From positions 1-64,000 of the forward strand of contig JAZRLO010000025.1 of assembly GCA_045646845.1 (NCBI GenBank): a stretch of DNA of 64,000 nucleotides, given 5' to 3'. How positions within the stretch are numbered: position 1 is the stretch's first letter; the number at the start of each line of letters is the position of its first letter. The position numbers and the translations under genes were made by a program. The DNA comes from HGM04593 sp045646845 (GTDB lineage: Bacteria > Bacteroidota > Bacteroidia > Bacteroidales > Bacteroidaceae). A model generated the notes under the pieces. It saw only the letters and a program-made list of their open reading frames with translations. It was not told where the DNA came from and searched no databases. This document shows positions 53,050 to 61,194 of the stretch, in pieces.

Positions 53050-53585
53050 TCATCATACCACTCCTCGCCGAAGCGTTCTATAAGGGGTTCTTTCAGGAAT
53101 TCGTAGGCGCGGATGCCTTTGCGGCGACCTTTGATGAACGCACTCTTGCACACATCCCATTTGTGCAGGTTAACACCTATATAATCACCGACCTTCTTCA
53201 GGCGCACCGGGTAGAGGTAACAGGAAATGGGCTTGCGCCATGTGGTGCGTCCTTCGCGGTAAGCTTTGTCAATGAGACAGATACAGTTACCGTTCTCGTC
53301 GTGTGATGCGAACACACAGTCCTTGCCGTTGACGATTGATGTGACCAGGTCACCGTCGCGGTCATTATACACAACGCCCTGCTCCTCAACTACGGCACGC
53401 GCTTCGGGAGTCATCTCGTCACCGACAACCTCATATGCTTCTTCGAGCTTTTCAACCTCGTCCATCAGCACTGGCGCGCCGGCATCGCCCTCTACACAAC
53501 ATGCGCCCTTGCAATGCGTGAAGTTGCAGCAGAAGTACTCCTGAAAGAGGTCGAACGAAACTATCGTGTTTCCTATCTGTACCAT
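53004..53585 (-). CDS. DUF3109 family cysteine-cluster protein
   Basis: 193 aa. Cysteines in FCCNFTHCKGACCVEGDAGA, GKDCVFASHDENGNCICLID and ISCYLYPVR form the Cx(2)C-rich, YkgJ-like metal site, likely binding Fe-S or zinc. It begins MVQIGNTIVSFDLFQEYF, typical of the family. Function unknown. The 3' end is the one duplicated in the adjoining R3 array. Confidence 0.92.
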   Translation of the reverse strand: MVQIGNTIVSFDLFQEYFCCNFTHCKGACCVEGDAGAPVLMDEVEKLEEAYEVVGDEMTPEARAVVEEQGVVYNDRDGDLVTSIVNGKDCVFASHDENGNCICLIDKAYREGRTTWRKPISCYLYPVRLKKVGDYIGVNLHKWDVCKSAFIKGRRKGIRAYEFLKEPLIERFGEEWYDELLIVAEELKKQNML

Positions 53586-53614
53586 AATCCTATTTTAAAA
53601 TTCAAAACACTTCA

Positions 53615-53770
53615 ACTCCCCCTTCTGGCACTCAAAATCCTCCGCTTTTTAAAGAGGAGGTGTCACGGAGTGACGGAGGAGTTCTTTGTAGAAAGAGTAT
53701 AAATCCAATGTTATTTACCGAACTCCCACCCGCTTCGCTCGTCCCTCTTTCCAAAGAGGGACAGTTTTTT
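53615..53770. repeat. R1 pair next to the DUF559 remnant
   Basis: An R1 copy at 53635-53685 with inner stem GTCAC/GTGAC (loop GGA), then a B-type copy at about 53721-53770 with the hairpin CCCTCTTTCCAAAGAGGG. Confidence 0.8.
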
Positions 53771-53771
53771 T

Positions 53772-53890
53772 GCACTGCTCAACGCACAATTTACATGAAG
53801 GAGAATAGAAATCAAGTATATTATCTCCAACCTATAATTGCCTGCGCCAACTTATCCCGTTTAATTTGCCCGCGCACATTTGAACAGCTC
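53772..53890 (-). pseudogene. Decayed DUF559 gene fragment
   Basis: Minus-strand translation reads GKLNGISWRRQL, stop (53832-53834), VGDNILDFYSPSCKLCVEQC. It aligns to the intact DUF559 protein at 43 kb (AGQLDGSAWRRQF, VGNFILDFYCPKCKLCVEL). Both ends are missing. Like the intact gene it lies between R1 copies. Confidence 0.85.
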
Positions 53891-53894
53891 TTTT

Positions 53895-53955
53895 AAAAAC
53901 AACTGTCCCTCTTTCGACAAAGAGGGACAAGCCGTTTACGGCAGGGAGTTCGATT
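53895..53955. repeat. R1 copy with GCCGT/ACGGC inner stem
   Basis: TGTCCCTCTTTCGACAAAGAGG outer stem region (within 53902-53927), inner GCCGTTTACGGC, ending GGGAGTTCGA. It flanks the DUF559 remnant on its other side. Confidence 0.75.
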
Positions 53956-53968
53956 CCCTATCCATTTA

Positions 53969-55468
53969 TCAGATAAGTGCCTTGCCTGTCATTTCTGCAG
54001 GTGCCTCCAAGCCCATAATCTTGAGGATTGTGGGAGCCACATCGGCCAGGATACCGTCCTCTATTGTAGCGTTCTCCTGATTTGTTACATAAACACAGGG
54101 AACTGGGTTCAATGAGTGTGCGGTGTTGGGCGAGCCGTCGGCGTTCACCGCGTTGTCGGCATTACCGTGGTCGGCGATGATGATTGACTCGTAACCGTGG
54201 TTGCGTGCCGCCTCGATGACATCCTTCAAACATGCATCGACTGCAAGCACTGCCTTCTCTATCGCGCTATATACACCTGTGTGACCAACCATGTCACCGT
54301 TGGCGAAGTTAACCACGATGAAGTCGAACTTCTCGCTGTTGATTTCGTTCACGAGCTTCTCCTTTACCTCGTACGCGCTCATCTCGGGCTGCAGGTCATA
54401 TGTGGCAACCTTGGGAGAGGGAACAAGGATACGCTCCTCACCGTCGTACGGAGTCTCACGACCACCGTTGAAGAAGAATGTAACATGCGCATACTTCTCG
54501 GTCTCGGCAATGTGGAGCTGCTTCATGCCCTGCTTTGCGATGTACTCGCCAAGAGTATTCTCAACGTTCTCCTTGTCGAAGAGGATGTGAACGCCTGTGA
54601 ACTTGGCATCGTACGGAGTCATGCAGTAGTACTGCAGGCCGGGGATTGTGTTCATACCCTCGGCAGGCATATCCTCCTGAGTAAGAACTATAGTAAGTTC
54701 TTTTGCGCGGTCGTTGCGGTAGTTGAAGAAGATAACAGCATCACCCTCGCCTATGCGGCCGTCGAAGTTTGTATTCACGATAGGCTTGATGAACTCGTCG
54801 GTCACGCCCTCTTCGTATGACTCCTTAACGGCAGCAACCATATCGTCGGCCTTCTTGCCCTCGCCTGAAACGATGAGGTCGTATGCTATCTTCACACGCT
54901 CCCAACGCTTGTCGCGGTCCATAGCATAGTAACGGCCGATGATTGTAGCGAGTTTCAGACCCTTGCCTGTGAGCTGCTCGATGAAGCCTGCGCCGCTCTT
55001 GGGGTCAGTGTCACGACCGTCCATGAAACAATGCACATAAGCATTCTCCACGCCCTGCTCCGCAGCAAAGTTGTACATTGCCTCGAGGTGCTCGAGTGAG
55101 CTGTGCACACCGCCGTCCGAAGTGAGACCCATGAAGTGGAGTTTCTTACCGTTTGCCTTAGCATACTCAACAGCTGCCACCAACTGGGGGTTCTGTGCGA
55201 TTGAGCCGTCGGCAATGGCACGGTTAATCTTGAGAAGGTCCTGATAAACCACGCGGCCGCCACCGATATTCAGGTGACCTACCTCGCTGTTACCCATCTG
55301 ACCTGCAGGGAGACCTACGTTCTCGCCACTTGCCTGAAGTTGTGATGTTGGATATACCGATACAAGATGATCCCAGTACGGAGTAGGAGTATTGAAAATA
55401 ACGTCACCTTTGCCGTGGTTACCTACACCCCAACCGTCAAGAATCACCAATAATGCTTTATTTGCCAT
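53969..55468 (-). CDS. gpmI: 2,3-bisphosphoglycerate-independent phosphoglycerate mutase
   Basis: Glycolysis/gluconeogenesis, 3-PG to 2-PG, Mn-dependent. 499 aa. LVILDGWGVG, the nucleophile Ser in GQMGNSEVGHLNIG, HCFMDGRDTDPKSG, NYRNDRAKELT, NFANGDMVGHTGV and IIADHGNADNA bind the metals. Strong codon bias. Promoter box TACCTTTGC 69 nt upstream. Confidence 0.97.
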   Translation of the reverse strand: MANKALLVILDGWGVGNHGKGDVIFNTPTPYWDHLVSVYPTSQLQASGENVGLPAGQMGNSEVGHLNIGGGRVVYQDLLKINRAIADGSIAQNPQLVAAVEYAKANGKKLHFMGLTSDGGVHSSLEHLEAMYNFAAEQGVENAYVHCFMDGRDTDPKSGAGFIEQLTGKGLKLATIIGRYYAMDRDKRWERVKIAYDLIVSGEGKKADDMVAAVKESYEEGVTDEFIKPIVNTNFDGRIGEGDAVIFFNYRNDRAKELTIVLTQEDMPAEGMNTIPGLQYYCMTPYDAKFTGVHILFDKENVENTLGEYIAKQGMKQLHIAETEKYAHVTFFFNGGRETPYDGEERILVPSPKVATYDLQPEMSAYEVKEKLVNEINSEKFDFIVVNFANGDMVGHTGVYSAIEKAVLAVDACLKDVIEAARNHGYESIIIADHGNADNAVNADGSPNTAHSLNPVPCVYVTNQENATIEDGILADVAPTILKIMGLEAPAEMTGKALI

Positions 55469-55536
55469 AATATTATGTATTGTTTTAGTTTGTATTCAAT
55501 TCCGCCGGGAGCCGAAAGCAGACTGCCCAACAGAGC

Positions 55537-55545
55537 GCAAAGGTA
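55537..55545 (-). promoter_or_regulatory. Promoter box for gpmI
   Basis: Minus-strand TACCTTTGC, full consensus match. Confidence 0.6.
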
Positions 55546-55681
55546 CGACATTTCTTCCGTTTTTCTCCCAACAATGGCAATAAAAATGTTTAAATATGTT
55601 TTAAAATACAATTATTGAATTCTTATCATTAATTTTATATAAATATGCGCGCTATGTCAAAAAACATAATTGAAAAAGTCG

Positions 55682-55690
55682 TATATTTGC
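55682..55690 (+). promoter_or_regulatory. Promoter box for the NUDIX operon
   Basis: TATATTTGC. It lies inside the longest open frame, so the true start must be downstream (55742). Confidence 0.6.
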
Positions 55691-55741
55691 AGTAAACTGC
55701 GGATAACCGTGACACAGGACGTACAAAAACCGAAAATACAC

Positions 55742-56284
55742 ATGCAACACCCGCTACACCTTTTCAAGCACTGCCCCCGGTGCGGCAGCACGGAATTCAA
55801 CATAAACGACGAGAAGTCAAAGAGGTGCGGAGAGTGCGGTTTCATATACTATTTCAACCCCCTGGCCGCCACCGTGGCCATTATCACCAACAGCAGGGGC
55901 GAACTGCTTGTGGCAACACGCTCCAAGGAGCCGGCAAAAGGAACGCTGGACCTGCCGGGCGGTTTCTGCGACAGCTACGAGACCGCCGAAGAGGGTGTGG
56001 CACGCGAGGTGCTCGAGGAGACCGGGCTCAAAGTGACAGGCACGCGTTACCTGTTCACCATTCCCAATATATACAACTATTCGGGCATGGAGCTACACAC
56101 CATGGACATGTTCTTCGAATGCAGCGTCGGGGATACCGGCACGCTCCTTGCCAACGATGACGTCGCAGCCCTCAGATGGGTCGCGATAGAGGAACTCGAC
56201 AGTAAGGATTTCGGCCTGCAGTCGATAAGCAGGAGCATTGAGATGTTCAAGAAAATGAAAGAAAACAAAAACATACAGGAATAA
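55742..56284 (+). CDS. NUDIX hydrolase with zinc ribbon
   Basis: 180 aa from MQHPLHLFKHCPRCGS. N-terminal zinc ribbon (CPRCGSTEF, then RCGECGF) precedes a full Nudix box GFCDSYETAEEGVAREVLEE with TGL. This layout is like NADH pyrophosphatase NudC but shorter, as in other Bacteroidetes 'NUDIX' proteins; the substrate is not certain. The stop overlaps the next ATG by one base. Confidence 0.9.
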   Translation: MQHPLHLFKHCPRCGSTEFNINDEKSKRCGECGFIYYFNPLAATVAIITNSRGELLVATRSKEPAKGTLDLPGGFCDSYETAEEGVAREVLEETGLKVTGTRYLFTIPNIYNYSGMELHTMDMFFECSVGDTGTLLANDDVAALRWVAIEELDSKDFGLQSISRSIEMFKKMKENKNIQE

Positions 56285-59265
56285 TGAAAATGAGAAAAAG
56301 CATCATTCTGTTGATGATTGCCGCATTCGGCATCACGGCTTCGGCACAGACCACAAGTCCGACAGGATTGTTGGACGAGTGCCAGAGACTCTACTCCGAC
56401 GGCGATTACGCCACGGCACAGACCATGATAAAGAGGATAGACACCGGGAAACTCGATGCGAAGACAAGGCAGGAAGCAGAGCTGCTGAAGGCACTAATCA
56501 CGGCCGAGAACGACGCCGCCAAGGGAAGAGAACTGCTTTTGCAGTACATAGACCGCTACCCCGAAACAGCGAAGGAGGGACTGCTCGGGTGCCACATAGC
56601 ACAGACATACTACTACACAGGTGACTACAAGGACGCCTGCCGATGGTTCAGAAACTGCGACATGAGCCGTCTGACACCGCAGCAGCGTGACAAGGCAACA
56701 CTGCACTACGCCCTCTCACTGCAGGAGTACGGAATGTCGGGAGAGGCAGAGAACCTGTTGCGCAACCTGTCGGTCACCAGCCGGAAATATGCGAAGGACG
56801 CAGCATTCCACCTTGCCGTGAACAATTACGGCAACGACAAGCTCGAAGCCGCGTACAGCACGTTCAAAGAGCTTGAAGCCGACAAGAAGTACAGCAAGGA
56901 GGTTCCGTACTACCTGGCCGGAATACATCTGAAGCAGGGCGATGCGGAAAAAGCAAAAGAAATTGCCGAAGAGTTCATCGCCGGACACAAGGAGAGCAAC
57001 CAGGGTATAAGGATGCAGCACATACTGGGTGCCGCAGAGTACGCTCTGGGCAACTACGAGGATGCCATTGAACCGCTGAGCATATACATTGAGAAGACCG
57101 CTGAACCGCAGCGCATAGCATACTACCACTTGGGAGCGAGCCTTTACGCGACAGACGGTGACACGGACAAGGCACTCGAACTGCTCGCCCACAGCAACGA
57201 GGGCGACGACGCGGTCGCACAGAGCTCGCTTCTGCACACAGGAATCATACAGCACAAGAGCGGCAACGCAAGTGCCGCGCGTATGGCATTCGAGCAGGCC
57301 GCGACAATGACATGCGATGACAAGATACGCGAGGAGGCCATGTACAACTACGCATTGTGCCTGCACCAGACACGCTACTCGCCATTTGCCGAGAGCGTCA
57401 GGATATTCGAGAAGTTCCTCAACGAGTACCCCGAGTCAGCACACAGGGCAAAGGTGGAAGAGTACCTTGTTGAGGTTTATCTGAACAGCCGCAACTACGA
57501 CGTGGCACTGCAGTCGATAGAGAAGCTGCCGAACCCGTCGAAGGAGATTCTGGCCGCAAAGCAGAAGGTGCTATACCGAATGGGCGTGCAGAAGTTCCTG
57601 GAACAGGATATGGAGGAGTCGATAAAATACATGAACCGCTCGCTGGAACTGAAATATGACAACGCCACATATACCGATGCCTGCTACTGGAAGGGCGAGG
57701 CTCTTTATGACATGGGCAAGTACGGCGAGGCTGTGGAGAGCTACGGCAATGCACTTGCCGCAGGAGACGAAAACAGCGCGATGGCAATGTACGGCATGGC
57801 ATACGCAAAGTTCCAGATGGGAAAATACAATGAGGCGCGCACCGGGTTCGAGAACTTCATCAAGGAGATTCCCGACAGCGAGAAGAGCCTGCGTGCCGAC
57901 GCGCTCAACCGCATAGGCGACTGCCACTTCTACAACAGGCAGTACAGCAAGGCCGACAGCTACTACAGCAAGGCTCTTGCAACCGACAAGAGCAGCGGTG
58001 ACTACTCGCTCTACCGTTCGGCACTGACCATGGGACTGAAGAAGGATTACACCGGCAAGGTGAAGAACCTCAAGAGGGTGATAAACGAATACCCCGGCAG
58101 CGTTTATGCCGAACAGGCATACTACGAGATGAGCCGTTCATACATTGAGCTGAAGAAATACAACGAGGCGATAGAAGTATATGACAAACTGCTCATTAAA
58201 CACCCCGAAAGCCCCCTTGCAAGAAAGGCAATGGCGGAGAAGGCAATGATATACAACATCGTGGGCAACAGCGAGAAGGCCATAGAGACCTACAAGGAGA
58301 CCATACGCAAGTATCCGCACAGCGAAGAGGCTACAGTCGCGGCACAAGACCTCAAGAATATCTACGTAGAGAGGGGCGAGGTTGACAAGTTCGTGGACTT
58401 CGCGGCAAAGACCGAGAGCCTTGGCGCACTGAAAAGCAGCAGCGTCGATACACTCACATTCATAGCGGCGGAGAAGTTCTACAACAGGGGCGAGTATGAG
58501 GATGCCATAAAGCACTTCAACGAATACCAGAAGAAGTTCCCGAACGGAGCGTTCAAACTCAACAGCCACTACTATCTCGGTTCATCGTACTACAAGAGCG
58601 GCATGAACGACAAGGCGATAAAGCACCTGGAGGCAGTAATTGAACTCCCCGACAACAAATACAGCGAGGTTTCAATAATGTATGCCGCAGAAATATACCA
58701 GGAGAACGGTGACTTCGATGCTGCCGGCGACATGTTCAGGAAACTGCTTGTAAAGGGCAGCGACAACGAAACAAGGCGTCTTGCAAGGTGCGGCCTTATG
58801 AGAAACGCATTCAAGAGCGGAAACTACGACGAGGTGATAAACTGTGCCGGCGAACTGCTCGACGACGAAAGCACATCCCCCGAGACAAGACGCGAGGCAC
58901 TGTATGACAGGGCAAAATCGTACATGGCGACAGGCAAGAAGGATAATGCGCTGCCCGACTTCGAGGAGCTGGCTAAGGACACCAGAACAAAGGAGGGCGC
59001 GGAAGCGAAGTACATGGTTGCACAGATTATGTTCGACAAGGAGCAGTACAGCGGATGCGAGGAAGCGATAATGCAGTACATAGAGACAGGAACACCGCAT
59101 TCCTACTGGATGGCAAGGAGCTTCGTGCTACTGAGCGACCTGTATGCCAAGCAGGGAAAAACCTTGGAGGCCACGCAGTACCTCAACTCTTTGAGGAACA
59201 ACTACAGCGGAGACGACGACATCGACGGGATGATTACGGAGAGATTGGAGAAACTTGGTAAATGA
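56284..59265 (+). CDS. Large periplasmic tetratricopeptide-repeat protein
   Basis: 993 aa. Signal peptide ending ITASAQ. The rest is TPR or TPR-like helix pairs throughout: YSDGDYATAQTMIKRI, YNEAIEVYDKLLIKHPESPL, YEDAIKHFNEYQKKFPNGAF and many more, with an average spacing near 34-37 residues. Likely a periplasmic scaffold at the outer membrane. The barrel gene that follows after 19 nt is a probable partner. Role otherwise unknown. Confidence 0.88.
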   Translation: MKMRKSIILLMIAAFGITASAQTTSPTGLLDECQRLYSDGDYATAQTMIKRIDTGKLDAKTRQEAELLKALITAENDAAKGRELLLQYIDRYPETAKEGLLGCHIAQTYYYTGDYKDACRWFRNCDMSRLTPQQRDKATLHYALSLQEYGMSGEAENLLRNLSVTSRKYAKDAAFHLAVNNYGNDKLEAAYSTFKELEADKKYSKEVPYYLAGIHLKQGDAEKAKEIAEEFIAGHKESNQGIRMQHILGAAEYALGNYEDAIEPLSIYIEKTAEPQRIAYYHLGASLYATDGDTDKALELLAHSNEGDDAVAQSSLLHTGIIQHKSGNASAARMAFEQAATMTCDDKIREEAMYNYALCLHQTRYSPFAESVRIFEKFLNEYPESAHRAKVEEYLVEVYLNSRNYDVALQSIEKLPNPSKEILAAKQKVLYRMGVQKFLEQDMEESIKYMNRSLELKYDNATYTDACYWKGEALYDMGKYGEAVESYGNALAAGDENSAMAMYGMAYAKFQMGKYNEARTGFENFIKEIPDSEKSLRADALNRIGDCHFYNRQYSKADSYYSKALATDKSSGDYSLYRSALTMGLKKDYTGKVKNLKRVINEYPGSVYAEQAYYEMSRSYIELKKYNEAIEVYDKLLIKHPESPLARKAMAEKAMIYNIVGNSEKAIETYKETIRKYPHSEEATVAAQDLKNIYVERGEVDKFVDFAAKTESLGALKSSSVDTLTFIAAEKFYNRGEYEDAIKHFNEYQKKFPNGAFKLNSHYYLGSSYYKSGMNDKAIKHLEAVIELPDNKYSEVSIMYAAEIYQENGDFDAAGDMFRKLLVKGSDNETRRLARCGLMRNAFKSGNYDEVINCAGELLDDESTSPETRREALYDRAKSYMATGKKDNALPDFEELAKDTRTKEGAEAKYMVAQIMFDKEQYSGCEEAIMQYIETGTPHSYWMARSFVLLSDLYAKQGKTLEATQYLNSLRNNYSGDDDIDGMITERLEKLGK

Positions 59266-59284
59266 GACAAAAATCATATCAGTC

Positions 59285-60970
59285 ATGAGAAAGAGCATAT
59301 TGATTATATCGGCACTGGCACTGTGCGGAACAGCATTCGCGCAGTCGAATGAGAACAGCGCAGTTGTCAACATAGAGAACGAATATACGCCCGAGGTCAT
59401 TAAGGTAAGCAAGAAAGGCAACACGCCTACCATAGCCGAAGAGACAGAGATGGAGCCGCTGAAGCTGGAGTTCATAGAAAAGGCCGAACCGTTCAGGGGA
59501 TTCACAAGCGAGAGGGACATAAAGGACGTGATTCCCACTCAGAAAAGACAATATCCGGGATATGCACGTCTGGGATACGGACTTACCAACGACATTGACG
59601 CCAAACTGGCATACACACTGAAGACATCGGAGAGAGGAGAGGTGAACATGCTCGCAGGCTTCGACGGCTTCAAGACAGGCATCAAAGGCGAAGAACTCGA
59701 CTGGGACCAGCGCATGTTCCGCACCACAGCCGGTGCGTCATACACGCACAGGTTCAACAGCCTTGAAATGGGCGTGGCGGCCGACTTCAGCAACCGTGTA
59801 TTCAACTATCAGCACACCGACGGTTACGGAACGGCAGTCCAGACACCGGGATTTACCGACAAACAGAACAGCCGCACATACAGGCTGAGTACCACCGGCG
59901 TGACTGACCTGGACAATGAATTCGCATTCAGTTATGTTGCAGGTGTCACATACAACCGCCGCAGCTACTCGTCGGGAATGGAAAACGGCACGGGAGAACT
60001 TGCATTCAACCTTGGCGGACAGGCCGCTATCATGATAGGCGAAGAGGCACTCAAGAGCATTGGCGTTGACCTTGGATTCGACGGCCTTGTCTATAACAGC
60101 ACTTTGCGCGACGCGCCGGAGGGCTACACGAATTACTCGTCGTTCGACATCAACCCGTTCCTGAAGTTCGACTTCAGCGGATGGAGGGTAAAGATTGGTA
60201 CAAAGATGAACTTCATCACCGCCAACGGTGCAAGGTTCGCGATATCACCCGATATCAAGGTCGAAGGCAACATCAACAGTTTTGTGGGCCTGTACGGTGA
60301 AATCACCGGCGGAAGAGCTGTGAACAAACTGGCGGACATTGAAGAGGAGATGCCCTACTGGGGATTCGGAGGCATGACAGACAGGCAACTGCGCCCCACC
60401 TATAGGGTCGTGGACATAAAGGCCGGCACACACATGACAATAGAGCCTGTTTCGTTCGACGTATATGCAGGATACGCATATACAAAGGATGATGTGCTGC
60501 AGACAATGGGATACCAGCAGGACCCGAGCTCGCCCATCCAGGCATTCAGGTTTATCTATGCAGGATTCGCACAGCAGAACACGCACAACTTCTTTATCGG
60601 AGGACGCGTAGGATGCGACATCGGCGGATGGACAAGCCTTTCGGCCGAGGCACGCTACGACAAATGGGGCGGAAGCGACAAAGAGATGCTGATGATGAAG
60701 CCGCAGATAACAGCAGACGTGAATGCCGACTTCAGGGTATTCGAAAAACTGACATTCAGGCTCGGCTACAACTTCACACGCTACACGAAGGGAAGCAGCG
60801 AGAGATACGGCTGCAAGAACGACCTTTACGCCCGCGCAAGCTACCAGATATTCGACTGGTTGGGCGCATACATACAGGGCAACAACCTGCTGAACTGCGA
60901 CTACTACGAATACGCAGGCTACCGCGCACGAGGAGCGAGAGGTTCACTGGGCGTAACGGCCAACTTCTGA
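59285..60970 (+). CDS. Outer-membrane beta-barrel protein
   Basis: 561 aa from MRKSILIISALAL; signal peptide ending TAFAQ. Alternating beta strands throughout (for example YARLGYGLTNDIDAKLAYTL, DVYAGYAYTKDDVLQ), ending in LGVTANF with terminal Phe, the outer-membrane insertion signal. No plug domain, so not a standard TonB-dependent receptor. Similar barrels with TPR partners are common in Bacteroidetes. Function unknown. Confidence 0.85.
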   Translation: MRKSILIISALALCGTAFAQSNENSAVVNIENEYTPEVIKVSKKGNTPTIAEETEMEPLKLEFIEKAEPFRGFTSERDIKDVIPTQKRQYPGYARLGYGLTNDIDAKLAYTLKTSERGEVNMLAGFDGFKTGIKGEELDWDQRMFRTTAGASYTHRFNSLEMGVAADFSNRVFNYQHTDGYGTAVQTPGFTDKQNSRTYRLSTTGVTDLDNEFAFSYVAGVTYNRRSYSSGMENGTGELAFNLGGQAAIMIGEEALKSIGVDLGFDGLVYNSTLRDAPEGYTNYSSFDINPFLKFDFSGWRVKIGTKMNFITANGARFAISPDIKVEGNINSFVGLYGEITGGRAVNKLADIEEEMPYWGFGGMTDRQLRPTYRVVDIKAGTHMTIEPVSFDVYAGYAYTKDDVLQTMGYQQDPSSPIQAFRFIYAGFAQQNTHNFFIGGRVGCDIGGWTSLSAEARYDKWGGSDKEMLMMKPQITADVNADFRVFEKLTFRLGYNFTRYTKGSSERYGCKNDLYARASYQIFDWLGAYIQGNNLLNCDYYEYAGYRARGARGSLGVTANF

Positions 60971-60998
60971 CAATAACAGCAATGCTGCACAATACATA

Positions 60999-61037
60999 CA
61001 GCGGTGGCCCCATCGGGGTTGCCGCTGTTGCTTTTTT
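60999..61037 (+). terminator. Terminator after the barrel gene
   Basis: CAGCGG pairs with CCGCTG and CCCC with GGGG, followed by a run of six T. Confidence 0.85.
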
Positions 61038-61156
61038 AAATTTATGCCGAGCCACATTTTCTCCTATTTAAAATAATATATTATTTTATGGTGGACGGGG
61101 GTAATTTCTTTATGTTTTTTTTCCTTTTTTTGATTCGATAATAGAGGAAACTTTCA

Positions 61157-61165
61157 TACTTTTGC
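61157..61165 (+). promoter_or_regulatory. Promoter box for topA-aroK
   Basis: TACTTTTGC, 30 nt before the chosen topA ATG. The longest open frame starts inside it and is rejected. Confidence 0.55.
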
Positions 61166-61194
61166 GAGCGAATCTGAAAAAAATGCTTGGCGAT

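Noticed and set aside
37799..56284. Integrative element or prophage spanning the repeat-rich region
   Set aside because: The genes inside (coaD, parE, gpmI, S41 protease) are core genes, and no integrase, relaxase or phage structural gene is present. Only the DUF4143 ATPase, the DUF559 gene and the repeats look accessory.
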